Source of the DNA: a bacterium (Candidatus Blackallbacteria) CG13_big_fil_rev_8_21_14_2_50_49_14
GTDB lineage: Bacteria; Cyanobacteriota; Sericytochromatia; UBA7694
Reading direction: 5' to 3'
NCBI GenBank assembly: GCA_002783405.1
Contig: PFGG01000080.1
Span: 1-64,000, forward strand
Length of the DNA stretch: 64,000 nucleotides
Shown: positions 52,806-61,138 of the stretch, piece after piece
Position numbering within the stretch: position 1 is the stretch's first letter
Layout of the letters: the number at the start of each line of letters is the position of its first letter
Notes under the pieces: model-generated
What the model was told of the DNA's origin: nothing
The model's input: only the letters and a program-made list of their open reading frames with translations
Database searches by the model: none
Translations under genes and position numbers: made by a program

Positions 52806-53924
52806 ATGAATAAAAACGAAACTTCTTACTGGCCCGAAATTCAAGCCTGGGTAGACTCCCTGCAAACGGATTATCAGCAGATAGCCAATTTAGCGTCTGG
52901 GGGTCTGGCGCTTTTTGGCGCAGGCTCCGTGGGGCATGATGCTGTCAATTATTTGCTTTCACGCAAAATTCCAGTGCAGTGTTTTATTGACAATGCCCCT
53001 GAAAAGCAGGGCACTGAGATCCAGGGAGTGCCTGTGGTGGCCTTGCAGGACCCGGAGGCTGCTTCAGCGGCTTTTATTCTGATCACGACCAAGACCCTGC
53101 CTCAAGAAGTGCGCCTGCAATTGGAAAAACAAGAACGTCATTTTATGACCTTTAATGCCTTTTATGTCATGGATAATTTTGCGCGTTATACGCGCTTGCG
53201 CGATCAGGTCTTTCAAGATCAGGGGTCTCAGGTCACCCTGGCAGGTCTGATGATGGCCATGCTCAGTAATTCCACGCAATATTGCGCGGAAATTATGGAT
53301 TATAATCAGTATTTCTGTTTGCCCCATTTTCTCAATACAGACGATACCTTTGTGGATGCCGGCGCCTTTGTCGGCGATACCGCTGAAAAGTATATCTGGC
53401 ACAATACGGGCATGTTCCGCCATTTGTATTTGTTTGAGCCAGGGCCGAAACAGTTTCAGGCTCTGGAAACGCGAATGAAGCGATTGGTCGCTGAATGGGC
53501 CCTTGAACCCCATAAAATTTCGATGGTCAAGGCGGGTCTTTCGAACGCCGATGGTTGGGCCTCTTTTTCTTCTCATCAGATCAAACCCGCTGCGTCTACT
53601 TTTAGCTCGCACCAGATGTTAGATTCTGAAACCCTCGACAATGTGCAGATTTACAGCTTGGACTCCTATTTTGAACAGCATCCGCCGGCTTCACCTGTCA
53701 GTTTTATTAAAACAGATACCGAAGGAATGGAGCTGATGCTTTTGGATGGTGCCAAGCAAACGATTTTGAAATACAAACCCAAATTGGCTTTGAGCACCTA
53801 CCATCGGATTGGGGATCTGTTTGCGATTACTGAAAAAATAAAGACCTGGGTGCCTGAATACCAAGTGGCACTGCGCCATCATTCCCCTAATTTGGCTGAA
53901 ACGGTGCTTTATTTTTGGATTTGA
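52806..53924 (+). CDS. FkbM methyltransferase with N-terminal Rossmann-like module
   Basis: This is a 372-residue protein. Residues about 30-115 form the Rossmann-like module (LALFGAGSVGHDAVNYLL, CFIDNAPEKQGTEIQG) seen in the radical SAM proteins of this operon. Residues about 175-370 are an FkbM domain (TFVDAGAFVGDTAEKY, LYLFEPGPKQFQAL, VSFIKTDTEGMELMLLDGA). The fusion suggests that the module recruits these catalytic domains to a common ligand or partner. It is the last gene of the operon that starts at 44834. No strong terminator follows. Confidence 0.85.
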   Translation: MNKNETSYWPEIQAWVDSLQTDYQQIANLASGGLALFGAGSVGHDAVNYLLSRKIPVQCFIDNAPEKQGTEIQGVPVVALQDPEAASAAFILITTKTLPQEVRLQLEKQERHFMTFNAFYVMDNFARYTRLRDQVFQDQGSQVTLAGLMMAMLSNSTQYCAEIMDYNQYFCLPHFLNTDDTFVDAGAFVGDTAEKYIWHNTGMFRHLYLFEPGPKQFQALETRMKRLVAEWALEPHKISMVKAGLSNADGWASFSSHQIKPAASTFSSHQMLDSETLDNVQIYSLDSYFEQHPPASPVSFIKTDTEGMELMLLDGAKQTILKYKPKLALSTYHRIGDLFAITEKIKTWVPEYQVALRHHSPNLAETVLYFWI

Positions 53925-54008
53925 ATTTAAAAATTGAAATGACTTATGTCTTGAGCTGTTCTTTTGAATATATCTAAAATTATGGGCGAAAGATTAATCA
54001 TTTTTACA

Positions 54009-54017
54009 TGTTATAAT
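54009..54017 (+). promoter_or_regulatory. Extended -10 promoter of the B12-radical SAM gene
   Basis: TG at 54009-54010 and a perfect TATAAT at 54012-54017, 44 bp before the ATG at 54062. No convincing -35 box is present, as is usual for extended -10 promoters. Confidence 0.6.
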
Positions 54018-54061
54018 AAGCAGATTCGCAATGAATCCAAAACAGAGAAGGATGTTGATCT

Positions 54062-56047
54062 ATGACTGTTCAAACCCCCGATAAACCCTCTACAAAAACC
54101 TTGAATTATCTGTTGGTAATGCCGCGTTTGGTAAGAAGTGTAAAGGACAGTTATGGTTTTCCCTTGGGCATTGCCTATGTTTCTGCCAGCATGAAAAAAG
54201 CCGGACTCAATGTCAGTACATTGAATCTGAATCAAAGCGATGGCAAAGTGTATGATCTGCTGAAAGAAAAAATTGAAGCGGATCAGATTGATGTGGTTTT
54301 GACAGGGGGGCTTTCCGCTGAATACTGTATGATTCGTACGGTGATTGAGAGTGCAAAGCATATCAACCCCAAAATTTATACGGTGGTTGGGGGCGGGATC
54401 ATCACCAGTGATCCTGAAACTGCGATGGAAGCCCTTGAATACGCTGATTTTGGCGTGATTGGAGAGGGGGAATTGACCAGCGTTGAATTGGGGCGCACCC
54501 TCGAAAATTGGGGGGACTTTGGCAGCGTCGATGGTTTGATTTATAAATCAGGTTCTTTTCCCAGCAGTACTGAATTAAAGCCTCTTTTCGCCGAGTCGAA
54601 ATTTGTCAGAACCAAAGATCGCAAAGTGATTGATGATTTGGATTCAATTCCCTGGCCCGATTATGAAGGTTTCGAAATGGAAAAATACCTGGCGGCTACG
54701 CTGGGCACCTTTGGTTTTAATGGTACAAATACCCTCTCGATGGTCACCTGCCGTTCCTGCCCATTTGGCTGTACCTTCTGTTTTCATACCGTAGGTAGAA
54801 AACACCGTACCCGTTCTTTGGATGATTTTTTCAAGGAATTGGATTACTATGTTTCAAAATACAAGATCAACAGTTTGGCTCTGTCTGATGACCTTTTTGG
54901 GATTCAGTTTGAACGTCTGAAAGAGTTCTGTGAGCGCATCAAGGATTATAATATCAGCTGGTTAGGCGCTTTTCGTCTGAACCAGGTCAACCCAGAAATG
55001 TTGGCTTTGCTGAAAGAAAGCAATTGTGCGATTATGGGCTTTGGCCTTGAAAGTGCCGACAACCGTATTCTCAAAAGCATGAAAAAAGGCATTACGATTG
55101 AGCAGGCGGAAGAAAGTCTGAAGATGGTTTATGATTCAGGCATTTCAATTTCTGCGGGTCTGATCATTGGCGATATTGAAGAAACGCTTGAAACTGCCAA
55201 TGTCTCTTTTCAATGGTGGAAAGAGCATCCTGAGTACTGTCTGCCGGTACGTTTGATCACCCCCTATCCTGGTGCGATGATCTATCACTATGCCTGTAAT
55301 ACGGGCTTAATCAAGGACAAGGTGCAATATCTGCGCGATGGCTGTCCGCAAATTAATATTTCGAAAATGACAGATAAAGAGTTTCAGGATTTTACCCGGC
55401 AAATTATGGAAGCGGCGGTAGAGGGGATTCTTCCTCTTTCATCCTTTGAAATGTCGAAGATTGATGATGAAAGTGGCTGTATTGATCTGAACGGCACCTG
55501 CAGTAAATGTGGGCATGAAAATCAATGGGAAAAGGTGCGCCTGTTTAAGATTACCTTTGTTTCCTGCCACCAATGTGGACAGCAGTTTTTTCCCCCTCTT
55601 AATGCGGATATTCGACAGAATATTGATCGAAATGTTCAGAAAATTATTGATAGATACGGCAAGGTGGGGGTTTGGGGCATGACCATTCATGCCATTGATG
55701 TCTTTTCAACCTCGGATGTTTTGAAGGCTCAAGAGATTTACCCGATTGATATCTGCAGCAGCAAGCAGCACGATAATTTCTTCGGCAAACAGATTCATGC
55801 ACCCCATATTATTGCGCAGGAAGATATTCAGACGGTGATTATTTCGGCACCCAATCATATCGGCTATATTGAATCTCAGATTGAGACCAATTATCGCCAT
55901 GTTACCAAGGTGATCGATATTTCCAATCTGATCGGCACTTCCTTCGACTTTTTAGGGCCAGAACTGCCGCAAATGTTGCCCAATCCCAACCATGTTTTAC
56001 ATTTGGAGCAGCAGGCTCTATTGAGGGGACGTGCTGAATCCCGTTAG
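54062..56047 (+). CDS. B12-binding-domain radical SAM enzyme with zinc ribbon and Rossmann-like C-terminus
   Basis: This 661-residue protein has four parts. Residues about 15-145 form a cobalamin-binding-type domain (FPLGIAYVSASMKKAG, VVGGGIITSDPETAMEAL). The radical SAM core at about 220-440 has Cys233, Cys237 and Cys240 (SCPFGCTFCFH). A zinc ribbon follows (CSKCGHENQ, CHQCGQQF). Residues about 535-640 form a Rossmann-like module (VGVWGMTIHAIDVF, IDICSSKQHDNFFGKQI), which I relate to the module in the preceding operon. B12 radical SAM enzymes commonly methylate unactivated carbon or rearrange rings. AAGGA precedes the ATG. The target is unknown. Confidence 0.83.
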   Translation: MTVQTPDKPSTKTLNYLLVMPRLVRSVKDSYGFPLGIAYVSASMKKAGLNVSTLNLNQSDGKVYDLLKEKIEADQIDVVLTGGLSAEYCMIRTVIESAKHINPKIYTVVGGGIITSDPETAMEALEYADFGVIGEGELTSVELGRTLENWGDFGSVDGLIYKSGSFPSSTELKPLFAESKFVRTKDRKVIDDLDSIPWPDYEGFEMEKYLAATLGTFGFNGTNTLSMVTCRSCPFGCTFCFHTVGRKHRTRSLDDFFKELDYYVSKYKINSLALSDDLFGIQFERLKEFCERIKDYNISWLGAFRLNQVNPEMLALLKESNCAIMGFGLESADNRILKSMKKGITIEQAEESLKMVYDSGISISAGLIIGDIEETLETANVSFQWWKEHPEYCLPVRLITPYPGAMIYHYACNTGLIKDKVQYLRDGCPQINISKMTDKEFQDFTRQIMEAAVEGILPLSSFEMSKIDDESGCIDLNGTCSKCGHENQWEKVRLFKITFVSCHQCGQQFFPPLNADIRQNIDRNVQKIIDRYGKVGVWGMTIHAIDVFSTSDVLKAQEIYPIDICSSKQHDNFFGKQIHAPHIIAQEDIQTVIISAPNHIGYIESQIETNYRHVTKVIDISNLIGTSFDFLGPELPQMLPNPNHVLHLEQQALLRGRAESR

Positions 56048-56060
56048 TTCTTTTTTGCTT

Positions 56061-56087
56061 CCAGGCGGGCCCGAAAGGGCCTCCTGG
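56061..56087 (+). terminator. Terminator hairpin after the B12-radical SAM gene
   Basis: CCAGG and GGCCC pair with GGGCC and CCTGG around a GAAA tetraloop (56073-56076), with a small internal loop between the two stem segments. AATTTTGG follows. It lies 14 bp after the stop codon at 56047. Confidence 0.7.
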
Positions 56088-56101
56088 GGAATTTTGGATA
56101 A

Positions 56102-56121
56102 ATCAGATAAATAGATCTGAT
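56102..56121. promoter_or_regulatory. Palindrome (operator candidate) upstream of the second B12-radical SAM gene
   Basis: ATCAGAT and ATCTGAT are inverted repeats separated by six bases. The 20-bp site matches the site at 44711-44730 at 17 of 20 positions and sits at nearly the same distance from its promoter. Confidence 0.6.
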
Positions 56122-56137
56122 TTAAATTCAGACTAGC

Positions 56138-56168
56138 TTGTCTGTTTTTGGCGAGAATATGCTACAAT
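56138..56168 (+). promoter_or_regulatory. Promoter of the second B12-radical SAM gene
   Basis: TTGTCT (56138-56143), a 19-bp spacer and TACAAT (56163-56168) with an upstream TG (56160-56161). The palindrome, TTGTC box and extended -10 repeat the arrangement at 44711-44774. Confidence 0.55.
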
Positions 56169-56253
56169 TCCATCTTATAGGGGCCCCGCCCCTGACTTCT
56201 GTTTTACATGATCCTGATATGTTCGACGCTTTTAGCTAAGAAGGGAAATGAAA

Positions 56254-57744
56254 ATGAATATACTTTTGGTAAGCTGTAAAAAACTAGACTGGATGCAGGA
56301 TTCGAAGGGTACAATCCCCTTGGCCTCGCTTTATCTTGCCGGTTCTTTACGTGCTGCTGGTTTTAATCCGATTATTGTGGACTTAAACCTTCATCCTGTG
56401 CAAGAGGGCATGAGCATTGACGAATCCGATTTTCAGGTTCTGCAGAAGTATATTCATGAGACAGACCCCCTCATGGTGGGCTTTAATTGTTTTGTCAGCC
56501 AGCATTTCCCTTTTATTATGAAAGCCTCTGACCATATCAAATCCTATAATAGCAAGGTGCATATTACCACTGGGGGATCTCACCCCTCCTTGTTCCCCTC
56601 TGAAATTATTCAAAATTGCCCCAGCATTGATTCCGTGGCGATTGGAGAAGCCGAAGAGCAAATCGTGGCGATGGCCCAGGCTCTGGCTGCGGATGATACG
56701 ACCCGCTTCTCAGGCATTCAGGCTTTGGCCTACCGTGTGGATGGGCAGGTGGTCAAAAATCCGCGTGTGAACTATATCTCCGATTTGGATTCGATTCCCC
56801 AGGCTGCTTGGGATTTAATCAATCTCGAAGACTATTATGCGGATCATACGGGTTGGCACAACCCCAAAAATCTTGAGATCAAAGTTTCAATCCCCATCCC
56901 AACTTCCCGTTCCTGCCCCTTTTCCTGTAATTTCTGTGCCTGCCATGCCACCATGGGCAGAATGTTCCGGCGTCGTTCCCCCAAGAAGGTGGTCGATGAA
57001 ATGGAATATCTCTACAAAGAATTTGGTATGAACTATTTTGGTTTTATTGACGATATTGTCAATCTGAACAAAGAGCATTTAATTGGAATCTGTGATGAGA
57101 TTCTTGCCCGCAAGATGGATATTCAATTTGAACCCACCTGCGGCTTGTACCTGGCCCGAGTAGACGAAGACATTGCTGTGGCCATGGCGCGTGCGGGCTG
57201 TACCTTTGCCCGTCTGCCGATTGAGTCAGGCAGTGACTATATGCGCACCAAGATTATTGGCAAGAAACTTCCGCGCGAGAATATTTTCTATGCTAAAAAA
57301 GTGCTCAAGGACAATGGCATTCGCGTCAGCACGATGTCGATTATGGGTTTTCCCGAAGACACACCTGAAACGCTGCAGGAAACCTACGATCTCTTGCTTG
57401 AACTCAATGCCGATCTGAATTATGTCTTTAATTTGATTCCCATGCCGGGTTCGCGTGTCTTTGATCAGGCCCTTGAAGAAAATCTTCTCTTGAGCCATTT
57501 TGATGCCACCAATCTGTGGCGTGGTGATGTGGAGTTGGATCCTGTTCAAAGTGAGCAGCAGTACCACCTTAAACCACGGAATATGACGCTTGACGAATTG
57601 GATGTTTTCCGTGAAAAGTTCAATAAGATTCGGATTATGAATCCTGAGTTAAGAGAGCAACTTTTCAAAGAGAATTCGATTAAAAATCTGCCTTCCCACG
57701 CTCTTAAGATGCAAGAGGGCATGTTGATTCAAGCGGGACGTTAA
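56254..57744 (+). CDS. B12-binding-domain radical SAM enzyme
   Basis: Of two close ATGs, 56254 is better spaced from AAGGG and gives 496 residues. The N-terminal cobalamin-type domain has IPLASLYLAGSLRAAGFNPIIVD, VGFNCFVSQHF and TTGGSHPSLFP. The radical SAM core has Cys221, Cys225 and Cys228 (SCPFSCNFCACH). A conserved RLPIESGSDYM and MGFPEDTPETLQETYDLL follow. This layout is typical of BchE/P-methylase-like enzymes that methylate or rearrange carbon centres. It is a single-gene unit between its own promoter and a strong terminator. Its operator resembles that of the radical SAM operon. Confidence 0.87.
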   Translation: MNILLVSCKKLDWMQDSKGTIPLASLYLAGSLRAAGFNPIIVDLNLHPVQEGMSIDESDFQVLQKYIHETDPLMVGFNCFVSQHFPFIMKASDHIKSYNSKVHITTGGSHPSLFPSEIIQNCPSIDSVAIGEAEEQIVAMAQALAADDTTRFSGIQALAYRVDGQVVKNPRVNYISDLDSIPQAAWDLINLEDYYADHTGWHNPKNLEIKVSIPIPTSRSCPFSCNFCACHATMGRMFRRRSPKKVVDEMEYLYKEFGMNYFGFIDDIVNLNKEHLIGICDEILARKMDIQFEPTCGLYLARVDEDIAVAMARAGCTFARLPIESGSDYMRTKIIGKKLPRENIFYAKKVLKDNGIRVSTMSIMGFPEDTPETLQETYDLLLELNADLNYVFNLIPMPGSRVFDQALEENLLLSHFDATNLWRGDVELDPVQSEQQYHLKPRNMTLDELDVFREKFNKIRIMNPELREQLFKENSIKNLPSHALKMQEGMLIQAGR

Positions 57745-57760
57745 ACGTCTTTTTCGATTG

Positions 57761-57796
57761 GCCCAAGTCTTCTCAATAACGAAGGCTTGGGCTTTT
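57761..57796 (+). terminator. Rho-independent terminator of the second B12-radical SAM gene
   Basis: GCCCAAGTCTTC (57761-57772) pairs with GAAGGCTTGGGC (57781-57792) with one G-T wobble and an eight-base loop, followed by TTTTGTATT. It lies 16 bp after the stop. The convergent gene's stop codon falls in the loop. Confidence 0.88.
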
Positions 57797-59572
57797 GTAT
57801 TGGTAAGCGGCTTCGGGGTCGGAGCTAAACAGGCTTGCCTTTTGGGGATGGCAAAGCGGCAGGAATTCGGATTTTAAACGCAGATATTGTGCCCAGGTTT
57901 TTTGACTGGTTTGAATCTGTTGTTCCAGGCCCTTTGGATCGGGCAGAGAGAAGAGCGTCTGTTTGAATTTTTCAAGATTTCTTTCAATTTGTTCACGCAT
58001 GAAATGCTCGGCGCTGCTCAGCGGAAAGCTGTTTGAGCCAAAAAGTGCGCTATAGTCTTTGATGATTTCTTCGAGTACCACCAGAAGATAATAGCTCATG
58101 CTGGCATCATGAATAAAAGTGGATTGTCCGTGCAGGGTGATAAAGGAGAGCGATTCGCTGACATATCCCACCTCAAAGAGCGCAGGCAATTTGACGCCAA
58201 GAATAAAATCAAAGGCTGCGTATTCTGAGCCGGGGGCCACATAGGGGTCTGCCGCAACAATGCGTTTAAGAACTTGTTTGCGAATCAAATGGTGCTCTGA
58301 AAACATGCTGGCGACCAAGGCCCTTTGCAGTTCAATTCGGGGCTCTACACGGCAGGCTTGGGGATAGAGTGGGCCATAGGCTTGCAAGGGCTTTTCATGA
58401 ATATCCACATTTTGATAACTGCCAAAAACTTTGGCCACCCAGGGATGGGCTTGCAGATAGTTCACCAGGGTTTCAAGATAATGGGGGGCATACCAATCGT
58501 CGTCAGAGACGATTGCCAGCAATTCGGTGGGGCATTCCTGACAAAATTTTTGCCAGATCTCTTGCAGACCCAGCATGCCCTGATTCTGTTCCAAACGCTG
58601 AAAGTGAATCCGCGCATCTTGTTGGGCCATCTTTTCGCAGTAGCCTGTGGTTGAATCACTGGAGCCGTGGTCGATCAGCGCCAGGCGCCAATGGGGGTAG
58701 GTCTGCGCCAGGATGCTCTCTAGGGTGCGTTTGAGCCAATCGGGGCGGTTATAGGTGATCACCAGGAGCGTTACTTCCCAGTCTTGTACGGGCGGTAAAA
58801 TTTCGAGATGTTGCTGATTGGCTTGAAGATAAAAAGGATAGAGGGTTTGGAAAAAGACAGGAGCCTTTGCCAGGTTTTGGGCTTCAAGGGGATAGACACG
58901 CTTAAATAAAAGCAAGAGCATATGCAGATGCCAGGCCTGGGGGGTTGCTAACAGTTCTGGAATGAGTGGTTCAAATAAAACACTGTGAGTTTGTAGGCCA
59001 CGTTCCCGCCAAAGCTGCATATCCTGTAAACAACGGTAGAGTGCACCAGCAGAACTTTTCCAGAGATCCTGCAGGGTTTCTGGTTCTGCTTGTTTCCAGG
59101 TTTCTACACAGTTCTTGAGCAGTTCTTCTGCCTTTTCATCGTGCCAGATTTCAGCGGGTTGGGCAGTCTGAGGGGGTTGGTTGTGCTGAAGTGAGGCGTT
59201 TATTTGAGACAGGCTCTTTAAGCCTGCGTTTTGTTTTTGTGAAAGTGGGTCACTCAGCAGAATTTGTACGGTTTCTTGGCCTTGAAGAAGGGGTTCCGTT
59301 TTCTCAGTTGGATTGTATGCAAACACTTCTACAGGACAGATAAAGGGCTGATCGGCTTGGTAGCCTCCGTTTAAATAGGCATAGTATTGGTAGGCATTTT
59401 GAAGATCCCGCGCTAAATCTGGGTTGGCTTCTGTCTCTTTGGGCAGCAGTAGGATTTGCAGTTTGTGTTCAAAGGCTTCCCGACTCAGATGCCAGAGCAG
59501 ACTTTGTAACGCGGCAGTGTTTTCTTCTGCCAATAAAATTTGAGTGGTTTTTAAAGGGGGGGAGTGGTTCAT
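57773..59572 (-). CDS. Two-domain GT2 glycosyltransferase, paralogue 4
   Basis: This 599-residue protein has the same layout as the proteins at 34729 and 37463: an N-terminal domain of about 265 residues, then a GT2 domain and a helical tail. The GT2 domain has EVTLLVITYNRPDWLKRTLESI, LIDHGSSDSTTGYCEKM and ELLAIVSDDDWYAPHY, the last carrying the DxD-type site. The segment just before the GT2 domain (HLEILPPVQDWEV) is shared with paralogues at 34729 (LLTLLPPLQDFRV) and 37463 (HLRILEPVQNQKI). It lies about 17 kb from the other three copies, so the family has spread within the locus. Confidence 0.85.
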   Translation of the reverse strand: MNHSPPLKTTQILLAEENTAALQSLLWHLSREAFEHKLQILLLPKETEANPDLARDLQNAYQYYAYLNGGYQADQPFICPVEVFAYNPTEKTEPLLQGQETVQILLSDPLSQKQNAGLKSLSQINASLQHNQPPQTAQPAEIWHDEKAEELLKNCVETWKQAEPETLQDLWKSSAGALYRCLQDMQLWRERGLQTHSVLFEPLIPELLATPQAWHLHMLLLLFKRVYPLEAQNLAKAPVFFQTLYPFYLQANQQHLEILPPVQDWEVTLLVITYNRPDWLKRTLESILAQTYPHWRLALIDHGSSDSTTGYCEKMAQQDARIHFQRLEQNQGMLGLQEIWQKFCQECPTELLAIVSDDDWYAPHYLETLVNYLQAHPWVAKVFGSYQNVDIHEKPLQAYGPLYPQACRVEPRIELQRALVASMFSEHHLIRKQVLKRIVAADPYVAPGSEYAAFDFILGVKLPALFEVGYVSESLSFITLHGQSTFIHDASMSYYLLVVLEEIIKDYSALFGSNSFPLSSAEHFMREQIERNLEKFKQTLFSLPDPKGLEQQIQTSQKTWAQYLRLKSEFLPLCHPQKASLFSSDPEAAYQYKSPSLRY

Positions 59573-59621
59573 GTCTCTCGGCCTTCGTGCTTATGATCGG
59601 TGGAAACGTGCAGGAAGCTAT

Positions 59622-60158
59622 TTATTGCGCTGTTTTCGATTTGATCAGGGCTTCCAGGATGGTGTGCAGGATAATGGCATGCATCAATTCCACGTCTTTA
59701 TAACTTTGGGATTCCACATAAAAACGCACGTCTCCCAGTTGGCGCAGCGGGTTCTCAGGTTTAAATCCGCTCAGGCTGATCAGGGGGTAACCATTGGCTA
59801 TTGCCCATTCTGCACAATTCAAAATATTGCGTGAGGCACCCGAAGAAGAAATCAGAATCAGAGTATCCCCAGGCAGGGCAAAATTTTGCAGCCAGCGTTG
59901 AAAGGCGTTTTCCCAACCAAAGTCATTGGCAAAACAGCTCATAAAAGCAGCATCAGAAAAACAAAGCGTGGGCTTGAAATTATTGGTATAGTCTTCCGCC
60001 ATATGGCTGGCGACTCCGTTAGAACCGCCATTGCCCAAAATAATCAATTTGCCGGGGGTTTTGCGGATCAGATCGGCTGCTGCTTGCAGTTCATCGCTTC
60101 GAATGGCTTGAATCAGGTCGATCAGGCTTTTGAGTTCAGCTTGAAAAATTTCTTTCAT
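59622..60158 (-). CDS. SIS-domain sugar isomerase, phosphoheptose-isomerase-like
   Basis: This 178-residue SIS protein has KLIILGNGGSNGVASHMAEDY and LILISSSGASRNILNCAEWA, the two phosphate-binding segments of GmhA-type isomerases, and a C-terminal His-containing helix (ELMHAIILHTILEAL). GmhA converts sedoheptulose-7-phosphate to a heptose-7-phosphate. Its coupling (ATGA) to an epimerase and its position near a kinase/nucleotidylyltransferase recreate a heptose-activation pathway. It could instead serve another phosphosugar, as the split transketolase could supply unusual ketose phosphates. Confidence 0.83.
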   Translation of the reverse strand: MKEIFQAELKSLIDLIQAIRSDELQAAADLIRKTPGKLIILGNGGSNGVASHMAEDYTNNFKPTLCFSDAAFMSCFANDFGWENAFQRWLQNFALPGDTLILISSSGASRNILNCAEWAIANGYPLISLSGFKPENPLRQLGDVRFYVESQSYKDVELMHAIILHTILEALIKSKTAQ

Positions 60159-61135
60159 TTGGATAAGTATTTAAACCAATCTTGAGTTGCTTCTTGAATG
60201 GAATCGGGTTTCCAGACCGGTGCCTCACGCCAGAAATCAATCTGATTCAGCATGGTCTGCACACCTGCTTCAAAGGAATACTGGGGGTGATAGCCCAGTA
60301 ATTTTTGGGCCTTTGCAATCTCTACAAAGGTAATATCGGGTTCCCCTGGGCGTTTGGGCACATGCACGGTGCCCACCGGCTTTAAAAGTTCAGCCAGATA
60401 ATTGATGCTGTAGTGATTGCCCGAGCCGATATTGATAATTTCAGCCAAAACTTCAGATTGAGCTGCGAGCTGGAAGGCCTGAACCACGTCTGAAACATAG
60501 GTAAAATCGCGGCTTTGTTGGCCGTCGCCGACAATGGTCAGGGGTTGCTGGTTGGCGATTTGCGCTAGAAAAACGCCAAAAACTGCGCCATAGCCTGTAT
60601 CTGTGCGGCTGCGGGGGCCAAAAACATTGGTCAGGCGCAGGCTGAGCCAAGGCAGGTTATAGACCAGGCCCCAGTGTTTAACCAATTCTTCGCCCTGCCA
60701 TTTTGTAAAGGCGTAAGGGTATTCGGGTTTAATCGGTGCATCTTCAAGGGTTGGATAGGTCTCTGGAATACCATAACAACTGCCCGAAGCGGCATAGACA
60801 AATTTTTCGAGGCCGTCTATGCGACGGGCCAGTTCCAACAATCTGACCGTGCCGCTGACATTGCTGTCGAAATAATCCAGCGGGTCTTTAATTGAGGGCA
60901 CGATCGAGGCCAAGGCCCCCAGGTGAAAAATATAACGTGCGCCCTGCAGTTGGGGGAGATCCTCCAGGCTGAGGTCTTGCAGGCTTTTCTCAAGCAATTG
61001 TGCCTGGGGGTTCAGATTTTGGCGCAGGCCTGTGGATAAATTGTCGATCACGAGCACTTCTGCACCCTGAGCGATCCAGGCATCTGTTAAATGGCTGCCA
61101 ATAAAGCCGCAGCCGCCGGTGACGATTACTTTCAT
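60155..61135 (-). CDS. NAD-dependent nucleotide-sugar epimerase
   Basis: This 326-residue extended SDR has MKVIVTGGCGFIGSHLTDAW, HLGALASIVPS, YAASGSCYG and the catalytic YAFTK (YxxxK), followed by RLTNVFGPR and IINIGSGNHYSI. It resembles WcaG/GalE-like epimerases. Its position between the kinase/nucleotidylyltransferase and the SIS isomerase suggests that it epimerises the activated heptose-like sugar. Its stop overlaps the isomerase start, and it begins 3 bp after the upstream gene. Confidence 0.86.
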   Translation of the reverse strand: MKVIVTGGCGFIGSHLTDAWIAQGAEVLVIDNLSTGLRQNLNPQAQLLEKSLQDLSLEDLPQLQGARYIFHLGALASIVPSIKDPLDYFDSNVSGTVRLLELARRIDGLEKFVYAASGSCYGIPETYPTLEDAPIKPEYPYAFTKWQGEELVKHWGLVYNLPWLSLRLTNVFGPRSRTDTGYGAVFGVFLAQIANQQPLTIVGDGQQSRDFTYVSDVVQAFQLAAQSEVLAEIINIGSGNHYSINYLAELLKPVGTVHVPKRPGEPDITFVEIAKAQKLLGYHPQYSFEAGVQTMLNQIDFWREAPVWKPDSIQEATQDWFKYLSK

Positions 61136-61138
61136 CTT

